A DNA stretch of 64,000 nt from Eudorina sp. 2006-703-Eu-15. Taxonomy: Eukaryota; Chlorophyta; Chlorophyceae; Chlamydomonadales; Volvocaceae. The translations under genes were made by a program, and so were the position numbers. The notes below the pieces were generated by a model, which worked only from the letters and a program-made list of their open reading frames with translations, was not told the DNA's origin and did no database searches. Shown piece by piece: positions 36,973 through 47,675 of this stretch. Location of the stretch: NCBI GenBank assembly GCA_003117195.1, contig BDSI01000054.1, positions 558,001 to 622,000 on the forward strand, in the 5' to 3' direction. Each line of letters begins with the position of its first letter. The stretch's first letter is position 1.

Positions 36973-39900
36973 ATGACGCCCCACGGCACAGCCGACGTGC
37001 CCGGTAGCGCTGAAGCTGCCGCCGCGGTGGCGGACGCGCCGCCGGCGCCCGGCACGGCGGATGCACCTGGCAGCTACGAGGCAGGAGATCCATCCCATGC
37101 ACACGACGCAGGGTACGCGGCCACTGGCGACACCATCGGCCACTCCCATTCCGGGGAAACGGAGCACGCGGGTGCAGCCGCGCAGGCGTTGGGCGGCTGG
37201 GGCGAGGGCCACGACAGCGGTTGGGCGGGGGGCAGCGGCGGCAAGGCCTGGGGGACAGACGATGACTCTTTCGCCACAGCCGCCGCCGCAGCCGCCGCCG
37301 GCGGACCGGCGGCCGAGCCGACGCCGCCGGCCACCTCCACTTCGGCGCCAGCTGCTGGCGGGCGCCTGCCGGGCGGTGCGCCAGGGGCCGAGCCCGGTCT
37401 GAGGGGTCGGCCAGCGGGAACCGGCGGGTTCACGCCCGCGCCCCTGCGCCCCGAAACCATGTCCGCTGCGGTCGCGTTGGTGTTCCCGGGCAACGACCCG
37501 GTGGCGGTGGTGCGGCGGGGCGTGCTGGGCGTGCTGAGGGGCCGTGTCGGGCACCACACCATGGGGCTGGCGGAGGTAAGGGCCGCCGGGTAGGGCGGGG
37601 AGGCAGGGGTGTGTTTAGAAGTGCAACCCGCCCGCCCGCAGGGGTGTGTGTGAGAGAGGTCAGTTCGGTGTGAAGAACGGGAATTAATAGGCAAGGATGG
37701 ACTGCGCTGACTGCCAGAGCCAGAGCCAGAGAGAGGGGGACAGGGGGGCGATCCCGAGGGCTGGCAACTTGGGTAATAATCGGAACATGGCAGGGGTCTG
37801 CACTGAGGCATGAAGGAAGAGGTGGGGCACCAACAGTACGGACGTGTCGATCGAAACAGACCGCCGGTATGGAGGCTACATGCGTAGCTGTTGGAAGGGC
37901 GGGCGGGGGGGCTCAAACCGGCAACCCACCGCACCCTGTACGTACCCCACCCCACCCCACACCCCCCCAACCCGCCCCCACCCCGCAGCTGGGCGGCAAG
38001 CTGAACCACCACCCGCAGGCGGGTCCCATCTGGACGGACCCCGCCTACCAGATGCCCAAGCTGAAGGACTTCGTGGAGGGGCTGGCAGCGGCCGCGCCAG
38101 GGGTGGTGCTCCTCGACAGGGGGAACGGGTGAGCGGCCGCTGCTGCCGAATGGGCATTGAGGCGGAAGCGCGCGTGGCGGTGGGGGTGGGGGTGGGGGTA
38201 TAGGAAATTGGTAGACATTTTCAAACTGCGCTGCTGAGGGGGGGGGTATAGGAGATTGGTAGACGTCACCAAACCCTGCAGTGCCGTAGAGACCGAAAAA
38301 ATCACTGCGTCCGCGTCGGTTCAGAGACATCCCCGTCTCCCCGTCTCCCCGTCTCCCCGTCTCCCCGTCCCCGCCAATCAGTTAGACCCGGGTCCAGCTC
38401 CGGCGGTCTTTGCGCAGCGTGGAGTACTTTCCACCCCCACACCCACCTACATTTGCTCTGGCAGCAGCGCAGTTTGGTTATGTCTACCAATTTCCTATAC
38501 CCACCTTCCTACCTGCTGGCCGACCGACCGACCGACGCGCTGCAGCCCGATCCCCGAATCGCGTTGCCTCTTCCTCCCTTGTTCTAATCGGACACATGAC
38601 AGGACCAGGCAGATCACAGCGGCTCTGGATCCCGACGGCTTGGTCCGGGCGGCGCTGCGACGGGTGGTGGCGGCGGCATACCCCGGCGGCGACGACGTCA
38701 GCGTTGTACGGCGCGCCGCGGCGGCGGCGCTGGTGGACGCAGAGTCATCGTACCCGGGCGGCCCGCGCCACTCGCTCAACATGCCGGCCATGGGGGTGGC
38801 GGTCATCCAGGTCCGTGTGCCGTGCAGTGCCGTACAGTGTGCCGCTCAATGTCGTACAGTACAGATAGTACGATGTGGCATGCAGCATGTAGTCTTCGGA
38901 GCCTGGGGACGAGGGCGAGCATTTATGAAGGTGACATGGGACAAGATAAGTTGGAACGCTAGGAAACTGCGTCGAAGGTCGGGGTCCGCGTGTAATGGGG
39001 TTTGCGGGGCGTGTCTTGTCCTCCCAACCCCGCATCCTGTCCTCTCAACCCCTCACCCCCTTCCAGGCCGCTGGGGAGGCGCGTCAGCGCCTGGCGGCCG
39101 CCCGCGGCGCCTCCTTCTCGCTGGCGGGGGTGCTCCTGGACCGCAGCGCCTCGCCCGCGGGCCCCGCCGCCTCCGCCTCCGCCAACGGCGGCGCCGGGCA
39201 GCCGGACGCCGCCGGAGAGGGGTCGTACATCGTCATTGGGACGGTTGGGACGAGCAGGGTGGCGCGACTGGACGTGGAGCGGCTGCTGGAGGTCAGTACG
39301 GCGGAGGGACGAGCTGCGGGATTGGTGGGCGAATCGGGGGAATGTGTGGGATATACTGGCACCCATATCCAGACTGTGCAGGCACAGGGGAAGATAGGAA
39401 GATGGGAAGATAGGAAGATGGGAAGATAGGAAGATGGGAAGATAGGAAGATAGGAAGTAGGGGGATCGAAAATTACCGACTGCCCAGACACACCCAGGCC
39501 AGGCGACAAGTAGGGGGATACATGCCAGCGACCGCACAGGCGAGCTATTCGCCAGTTGAGTTTCCGGTGCTGGTTTTTGCGGTATCGTTGTCTGGGTCGA
39601 CGGTTAGCGAGGTACGGGGGAGGGGCCGGGAGGCGTCCGTACCATCCGGGGCACCATCCGGGGCACCATCCGGGGCACCTGCTGATAGGGTTCAGGGCAG
39701 GGGATGGGCGGGGAGGGGGGTGAAAGGAGCGGCAAGACTGAGCCGCTAGATATGAAGGCGCTGAAACTAACCCCCCCCCCCCGCAGCAGCGCAGTTTGAA
39801 ATTGTCTACCAATTTCCTATACCCCCCCACCGCCGCCCGCCTCCGCCTCCGCCTTCTCGGGCTCGTTGCTCGGTCCATCCCGCTCGTGATCCCCACTCTC

Positions 39901-42900
39901 ACGTACCCATGCTCCTCCTCCTCCTCCTCCTCCTCCTGAGCAATGCATCCAGTTTTTTAACCCCCCAACACCGCCGGCTCCTTCTCCTCCTCCTCCTCCG
40001 CTGCCGCCGCCTCCGGCACTTCAGGATGCCGCCGCTGGCAAGCTAGGTGACCTGACGGTCGTACCGCCCCTGAAGCCCCGGACCGCTCAACACGGCGGCG
40101 CCGCGGCCGCGGGGCCACCCCGGCTGGCGGCGGCGGCGGCGCCCCGCGCTGCCGCCATCGGCGGCCCGGCCCCCACCGCCGTCCCCACCGCCACCGTCAG
40201 CACCTACCGGCCCGGCTCCGACGCGGCCCCCGGCGGCGCCGTGTCGCCCACCCCGACACTCGCCATTGCGCCGCGCGTCAAGGTGAGTGACGCGAGTGAC
40301 GCGACCCGTGGGTCGCGTGAAGCGGTCTTTTATTGTTCCCTACCCGTGGCCGGCCCCTCAGTGCGTAGCAGTACAGAGGGAGGGAGGGAGGGTATAGGAA
40401 ATTGGTAGACACATTCAAACTGCGCTGCCGCCAGAGCAAAGGTACCCTACCCTGAACCCCCTATACCCTTCCCAACCCCCCAACAACGCCATTGTCGCTG
40501 GAGACCTATGGCACTGTCCCCGTTCCCGGTCGGACCTGCGCTCTGGCAGCAGCAGCAGCGCAGCTTCTCGACCTGTCTACCGCTGCCCTTTCCCCCTGAT
40601 GTCAATTTGAAGACAGCGAAACCGCGGACCCTTTCCTGCACCCCCCCCCCCATTTCAGCAGCACAGTATAAATATGTCTACGAATTTCCTGCACCTCTCC
40701 CCCCCCTTTTCTGGGCTGTTTCTAATCAACCCCCCCCCCTTTCTCGGCGCGCTCCCTCTCGGCCCTCCCCCCCGCCTCCCCAGGAGCTGCTCCGCGCCGC
40801 CATCCCCGAGGATCGCCCCAACACGCACGCCAAGCGCTGCCTCGCCCTCATGGCCGCCGCCTCGCTGGGCGGGGGGCCCTCCGCCACCGCCCTGCCCGAC
40901 CCGCCCTTCACGCTCCGCTCCAGCCCCTGCGGTATCCTGCTGCACGACGTCAACCTGAAGCCGGAAAAGGTACGGTGCGGTACGGCACGGCCGCGGGCCG
41001 AGGAGCGGCAAGCGGACTACCAGCTGCGGGCCTTGTGTGTGTGTGTGTGTGTGTGTAGGGAAGGGGGTTTAAAGAGGTTTTGAAGGCTGATTGACGTGAG
41101 GGGCAGGGCTGACGGGGGAGGCTGCTGGGTGGAGATGCCGGAGGCCGGGGGGGGGGATGCCGGGTGAGGGGGGTTCGGAGGGGGGTGTGGGAATCTCTGA
41201 CGTAACCCCTGTTCCACTTGAGATGTGTCTACCCATATCCCTACTGCCCCCCTGACCCACTTGAGATGTGCCTCTGCCCCCCTGACCCACTTGAGATGTG
41301 CCTCTGCCCCCCTGGTTCATTGACTCGGACGCTCACGGCGGACTACGCGCCCTCTGTTGGCCATCCCTACGCAGGGCCAGATGCGGTCGATATTCGACGA
41401 GGAGCCCCACGTCTTCAGGGTACGGAATTGCTGAACAGTGACAGCACGGCACCACAGTTGTAGGGCTGCTGCAGGGAGGAGTTTGGCGCTGTTTCCATGC
41501 CACCGTGTGTTTAGAGAAGAGACCCGCCCGACCCAAACCAAGGATCAGAATGCTTACCAAATAACCTGCAAATAAACTAACCTAACAGAAAACGATAACG
41601 GAACAAGGGAGCCGCGCCACCGTGTGTGTGTATGTGTGTGAGAGCGCGCGGGCCCAACCGCCACCCCTTCCGCCTGCCGGAGGTTGGGATGTGCCGTATC
41701 ACAAGGCGGCCACTCGCGGGCTCTGGTCGGAGTTGGGGACTGTAACCCATATCCACCCGCCCCTGGGGGCGGGGGCCGCGGGGGGGGGCGCGCAGGCGTT
41801 CACGCCGTGACTGACTGTTGCGACCCGCAGGTCGGCCGTGGGACGCCCATCCAAAGCCGGCCGCTGGGCTGCCAGCCTCGGATGCCATACCCAGCGGGCC
41901 GCCCCTCCGTCTCTCTCCCTCTCCCTCTCTCTTTCTCACTCTCTCACTCTCTTTCTCACTCTCTCACACACACTTTGTATATTGGAGGTTGGTTTGGGTC
42001 GGGCGGGTTGCATTTCTAAACACACACACACACACAGTTCTCTTTTACACACACACACTCTCTCTCTCTCTCTCTGTTTGTATATATATATACATATATG
42101 TGTACGTATATCGGTATATGCATGTATGTATGCAGTCCTTCCAATCCGCTGCGCCCTCTACCTCCCTCCTTCCCCGCAGGCCGGCAAGCCCAGTCCCAAC
42201 TACCTGATCGAGTTGGTGTACGAACCGCTGCGGGAGCTGGCGGCCAGCCACCCGGAGGAGCTGGCGGTGTCGGCGGCGGCGCTGCTGCGGGGCAGGTCGT
42301 ACGTGGGGTTGAGGATCAGGTACGACACTTGTGATGGTGGGCTGACGGCATGTGCCGCAGCATGGGGCGGGCGGGAATATCGATGAGGCCGGGGTGGCGC
42401 GATGGAAACACGCATGGAGAGGAAAGCCGTAAAGGAAAGCGGAGCAGTGTATCTGCAGTCTCTTTGCAGTCTATCTGCACACATCGTCACACTTGCCCGG
42501 TATCGGCATTTGGGCGTTCTTGGTAGGCGGGTGTGTCGTATTCGTACGGCAGTGTTGCGGCAGGCGCCTGGATCGCTTTAGGGTTCAGCTCATGTTGAAT
42601 CAACCATTTGGGTGCCCGTGTGAATGCTCGTGTCAGGTTAAAGGCGCATGTGCGCATGTGCCGTGTTCGAAACTCTCCCCCTTCCCCTTCCCCCCTGCCC
42701 ATCGCGCACCAGCACACGCAGGATGGCCTCCGGGGCAGGAGCAGCTGTGTTACAGACGGGCATTTCCGGGGCTTACCTGCGCCATTAGCATACACAGCGC
42801 TCCTGCCTTGCCTGCCGAATAACACACCCACAGACCCACACACCCACACACCCGCATGCCCACCCACACCCACACACCCATTCGCACACCCACAGGGAGC

Positions 42901-45900
42901 CTTCCGGTGGTGACGGCTCAGGCGAGCCCCTCGGGGGCCCCGAGGAGCAGTTCCACCCCGCAGCGCCCACCGGCCCCCTCCCCTCCACCACCCACACCAG
43001 CGCCCCCCGCGCCGGCGGCCCCCCGCTCCACGTCGCCGCCGCGGCGCCAGCCGCTGCCCGCCCCGCCGCGGCGGCGGCGGCGCCGCCGCCGCACCGCGTC
43101 GCCGTTGCCGCGGCCGAGTCGGCCAGTACGGCACCCGGGTCCCAATGGGCTGCCTCCCTGGAGGCTCCCCCCGGTCAGCCCGGAGACTACTGGAAACGAC
43201 TGGAGAGGGCCATGAATGACCGCTTGGACGGCAACTCGGCAACGGAGTTCATCACGCGCGCACGGCGGCTGGTGGCGACGGCGCTGCTGCGGCGCACGAG
43301 CTGGGGCCGCGGACCCACGGGTCTGCCGCCCCACACCATGGCGATCAAGGACGTGGCGGCGCTGCTGAAGGCCAGGCTGCCCGAGGTGCGGGGGGGGGTG
43401 CGGGCACGGGCGCGGAGGTGCGGGTGCGAAGGTGCGGGTGCGGAGGTGCGGGTGCGGAGGTGCGGGTGCGGAGGTGCGGGTGCAGAGGTGCGGGTGCGGG
43501 TGCTGGGAACACCCCGGCCTGACGGGGTCCTGGCCTTGCGCCCTGGCCTGGCCTGGCCTGACCTGGGTTTTGGTTCAGAAAAAGAAAAACAACCGGAAAG
43601 CCGCTGGGGGCCGCTGGCAGCTGCGCAGCGCCCCCGGACGGCTCGCCTGCTGTGATGTGCCCGTTTGAACACAGCGCTGTCCATCGCGCCCTCCGCCCGC
43701 ATCCGGCCCCCGCCGCCATCCCTCCCGCGGCCTGTCGGCCCGCCCCCGCCCCCGCCCCTGCCCCCGCCCCGCCCCGCAGGCCTATCAGGAACGCCGGCCG
43801 CCCGGCGTCTTCCCGGTGAACGCCAGCGTGCTGGCGCAGCAGGTACGGCAAAGTACGGGGGCGCGGCGGGCAGGGCCGGCCGTGCGGCCGTGCACGTTGC
43901 CTCGGTGCTCTTTAGAGCTGGAGCGGGTCCAGCACGTAGATTGACACACATTTTGTTATCCGTGATATCCGTGTGGTTATCCACACCACGCTATAACACG
44001 CTCATCCACCACCAAATGACGGGTTGTCGTCGATATGTACACTTGGGGGCGCCAAACGCACGCCGGACCGCAGATGCCTTTGCTGTTCCACGTGGATAAG
44101 TCCAGCGGCAGCTTGAAGGACGGGACCATCAAACTGAACATCAACCAGTTGGAGTTGTCGGCCGGGCTCAACCCCACGCCGCCGCCTGAGCGCGACCCCG
44201 CCGTCGCCGCCACGGCGACGGTTGCCGCAGCCGAGGACGAGCCGTCAGAGGACCCGTACGGCACCGACATGTACGACTACCACGCGGTGCCGTCGGCACC
44301 CGCGGCGCAGCCGCTGCCCGCGGCGGTGGCGGCGGCGCCGCCGGTGCCGGCGGCGGAGGTGGCGGAGGTGCTGGCGGCGCAGCCCGCTAGAGCGCTGGCG
44401 GCGGCGCTGGCGCCGACGATCCCGCCGGACCTGCTGCCGGAGCCCGCCGTCCAGGTCATCACGGTGCCGTACGGCGCCGAGCACGTGACGGCGGTGTCGC
44501 ACTGCTTGTCCTGCCCTCAGATCGGATTGGCCGCCAAGGGCGTCGGCGGCATCCCCAAGCTCGTACTGCTGTACGCTCCGGCTGTGGACTCGCTGAAGCC
44601 GGCGGCGGCGGCCGCCGCCGGCGCCGCGGCGCCGGCGCCGCCGCCGCCGCCAGGCGGCGTTCACCCGGCGACGGTGTACGTCTTCGACACGGCGCCGGCG
44701 GGCGGCGCACCCGGCGGCAGTGGCGGCGCACACGACACGGGTGCCGTACTACTGGCCAGCCTTCGGGTGCTGTTGGAAGACCCAGGGGTCGCCAAGGTGG
44801 TCCACGGCTGCGAGCAGGTACGGTACGGTACCGTACGGCACAGTATGACGGGCCCGGAGCAATAGTGGCGCTCGCCGTCTGGGCAATGCCGCCCTGCGGC
44901 CGGAGGGCTCCCTCACTCTCACCCTCACGGCCGCGCTGCACTTCGCGCCCTCCTGCGGTCTTCCTTCTCTTCCGCTGTCCCCTATGCCAATAATCAATCT
45001 CCACATCTCCTACATCTTTGAACGCCCCGCCCAGGCCCCGGGGAAATCCCCGCCCGGACCGACCCACGGGTCCGTCCGAACCTCCTTGACCGCCCCAAGC
45101 TCCCATTCCGCTCCCCCTCATGTCAACGAAGACAGCGAAATCGCGAGAGGTCGTCACCGAATGGGCAGTGTAATTTTGGCTACCCATTCCACGGCTCCTC
45201 TTCCCTCTTTTGTCAATCAAGACAGCGAAATCGCGAAACAAATCGCCGATTCCCTCCCTCCCGTGCTCCCGTCCCTCCGATCGGCAGCTGGTCCCCGGGC
45301 TGGAGCACGCCGTGGGCTGCGTGATCAGCCCGCTGCTGGACACCCGGGTGGTTTCGGAGATGTTGCGGCCGCTGGACCTCAACCCCCGGGCGCAGCAGCA
45401 GCCGATGGACGAGCCGTCGCCGCCGGACGACGGCGGGGCGCCGGAGCTGTGGCCGCAGCCCAGCAACTGGCAGGTGGGGGTTGCGGGGAGTGATGCCTGC
45501 GGTACCGGGGGCGGGGGCGGGTTCGGGGGCGGTGCCGGGGCCGGGGGCCTTGGGTGTGTGGGCGCGCAGAGTGCGCGGTGACGCGGCCCGGCGGATAATG
45601 GACGGCAGGGCGGATGACTCCTCTCTTGGGGGTCACACCCCCCGGATTGGAGTCGTGGTCGGATCCCTCTCCAGCGGGCCCTGCGGGCCGCAGACAACAA
45701 TGACACGATGTGCGATTCTGGGCGGGTTTAATCTTATTAAACCCGATGCGTGCGTGCCGTTGCGGCTCCCTCACCTTGATGCTCTCATACGACTGATTCC
45801 GCACCCATTGCATGTGCGACCTCCCTCCCCTCTTTACCGGATATCTGCTCTGGCAGCAGCGCAGTATAAATGCCTCGCCTACCAATGTTTTCTATACTCC

Positions 45901-46572
45901 CCTCCCCCTTTCCCCCCCGCGCGCCGTCGTACAGTCCGCCCTGACGACCAAGTACCTGGACTACCACGTTGCGGCGCTGCAGCACGCCAACGGCAGCGAC
46001 AGGTGGGCCCTACGGCTGTTTGCGTCTTGAGGGTGTATATGTGCGTGTGAAAAGGCGTGTGTGGGGTGTGTGTGTGTTTAGAAAAGAAACCCGCCCGACC
46101 GACCCCAAGGGGGGGCGCGTGCGGGGGGGGGGGAGCCGGCCCCTGCTGGGCTGTCACTGACGTGGCGGTGACACGTGACGAGCTCTGGTGACCCGTGTGG
46201 TGGTCCGTCGGGGCTCAGCCTCGCTTCAGGCATGGCTGACATGTGACGTCAAACGCCTCCCCGCAAATTGCCCTGCTGGACCCTGCCCTGCGGGCCTGGT
46301 CTCCAACACCCTAAATGCCAACCGGGCATTGCCCGGCCCGCCCCCTCCCTCCCTTGTCGCCCTTGTCGCCCAGCTCCTGGCTCAACCGGCCCCTCAGCGG
46401 CGGCCAGCTGGACTTCCTGGTCCGCGCCGCCCAGCACCTGCCGGAGCTCTGGTCCGCCCTCACCTGGCTGCTGCCCCGCCTCGCGCAGTTCACCAGCATC
46501 GTCTTCGCGCAGCAGTGCAGGGTCATGCAGGCGCAGCAGCCGCAGCAGCCGCCCGCAGCCGCCTGGTCATAG
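36973..46572 (+). CDS. Large protein with LOTUS-like N-terminal segment and degenerate DEDD 3'-5' exonuclease domain (14 exons, 1184 aa)
   Basis: Exons: 36973-37575, 37989-38128, 38603-38810, 39067-39291, 40025-40282, 40784-40969, 41375-41419, 42180-42319, 42896-43385, 43780-43842, 44074-44817, 45288-45473, 45935-46002, 46374-46572 (1185 codons in frame). Residues about 170-247 (VLRGRVGHHTMGLAELGGKL, then MPKLKDFVEGLAAAAPGVVL) resemble the LOTUS/OST-HTH RNA-binding fold; this call is moderate. Residues about 930-1155 follow the RNase D/EXD1-type exonuclease fold: IGLAAKG, VYVFD, KVVHGCEQ, SPLLDTRVVSEML, WLNRPLS and QLDFLVRAAQHLPELW. At the usual D-x-E, HD and Y-x3-D positions it has A939/K941, G1031 and A1137, so catalysis is not expected. 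Animal EXD1 is a known inactive relative acting in small-RNA biology; a similar scaffold or RNA-binding role is inference. The 15-codon exon at 41375 is the least certain; a TAG directly precedes the start codon. Confidence 0.82.
38191..38505. mobile_element. MITE-like element or inverted-repeat pair in intron 2 of the pseudo-exonuclease gene
   Basis: Begins GTATAGGAAATTGGTAGACA followed by TTTTCAAACTGCGCTGCTG and ends with the near-perfect reverse complement CAGCAGCGCAGTTTGG then TGTCTACCAATTTCCTATAC; the ends are about 40-45 bases and the span about 303 bp. A second degraded left end sits at 38246. An element of almost the same length and ends lies in intron 5 (40392-40696). No target-site duplication could be shown, because the flanking G/C runs extend the inverted repeat. 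Confidence 0.5.
39386..39457. repeat. GGAAGATA tandem repeat, intron 4
   Basis: Eight to nine GGAAGATA/GGAAGATG octamers downstream of the donor at 39292. A smaller 12 bp repeat (CCATCCGGGGCA) lies at 39643-39680 in the same intron. Confidence 0.9.
40385..40700. mobile_element. Second MITE-like element in intron 5 of the pseudo-exonuclease gene
   Basis: Left end TATAGGAAATTGGTAGACAC and CAAACTGCGCTGCCGCCAGA at 40392-40437; right end CAGCAGCACAGTATAAATAT then GTCTACGAATTTCCTGCACC at 40658-40696. Span about 305 bp, matching the intron 2 copy. A forward partial copy lies inside it at 40540-40580. Solo ends occur at 39783-39822, 45846-45899 and 62622-62667. Confidence 0.5.
43401..43503. repeat. 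GAGGTGCGGGTGCG minisatellite, intron 9
   Basis: About eight 12-18 base units built from GGAGGTGCGGGTGC, starting just downstream of the donor after 43385. Confidence 0.85.
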
Positions 46573-47640
46573 GACCAGGACCAGGACCAGGTCGGCACAC
46601 AGTTGCTGCGGCCGCAGCACCGGTTGAGGACACGTACCCGCGGCCATAGGGCAGCGGGGAGCTTACCCGACCCGAGCACACGGTGCTAAACCCTAGACCC
46701 CCACGGCTGACGGGCTTGGAGGAGGTACCGCACGTTGCCTGTTAAGGAACCGCGAGGAAGCAACCTGAGCTGCCTGAGAGCCACCTTTGTGTGTGGGGGG
46801 GGGGGGGGGGAAGGTGTCGAGAAGGAGAGCCCGCTGCCCGCTCCCACCTGTGCACATGCAGTACACCCACCCACCCACTGACTGAGTGACGCAGCCCCAC
46901 CCGGGGGCTCACCCCGGGGCTGTGTATGTTCGGAGGCACAGAGGCAGAGCAGGAGTGCGTGACGTGACATTCAAAGGGGGACCGTGCAAAGCCGGGGGGA
47001 CCGTGTGCGTGTACGTGTTAAATGAGGAGCCCATCCAGAAGCGCCCAGTCCCGGACACTTTTACCAGAACCTATGTGTATGTGCGTGCGCCGTGTGGAGG
47101 GGCGGGCAAGCGGGCGGGCGGGGGGGGGGGCGGCTGTCTTAAGGGGCGGTCGCGGACGAGGCCAGGCGAGGCGAGGTGAGGGGCGGCGGGTAGGCAGGAT
47201 GCGGTCAGGGAGGCCCTGACAGCCGCCGCGGGGCGCGGGTCCGGCCGCCGGGCGTGCTGCCGGTGTTGCGGCCCTTGGGTGGGGTGGGCGGGATGGGGAC
47301 GGCTGATGAGGTCAGAGGATTGGGTTGCGCACATGAGCTGAGCGCGGGTTGAGGGCGGTGTGATGGGGGCGGGTGTTAGGGGGTCGGGTGTGATGGGTTC
47401 GGGTGTGATGGGGGCGGGTGTGATGGGGGCGGGTGACCACCGGCGGCGTCCGGTGGCGGCAGAGGCTGGAGGTTCTTCACACATGTGGGCAGGGCACGGC
47501 AGGGCAGGGCACGGCACGGCAGGTCAGGGCAGGGCAGGAGGTAAGCGCGCGCGTGGGGAATTCTTTTTGCCGACATCTGGGGGAGGCCCACAGCTCGTTT
47601 CGGACGGGTACGGCGGTGCAGGTGCATGAGCAGGGGCGTG

Positions 47641-47675
<35 letters not shown>

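Noticed and set aside
41829..41935. Possible extra exon (VGRGTPIQSRPLGCQ) in the pseudo-exonuclease gene
   Set aside because: Good acceptor, but no credible donor before the CT-rich tract; skipping it keeps the frame.
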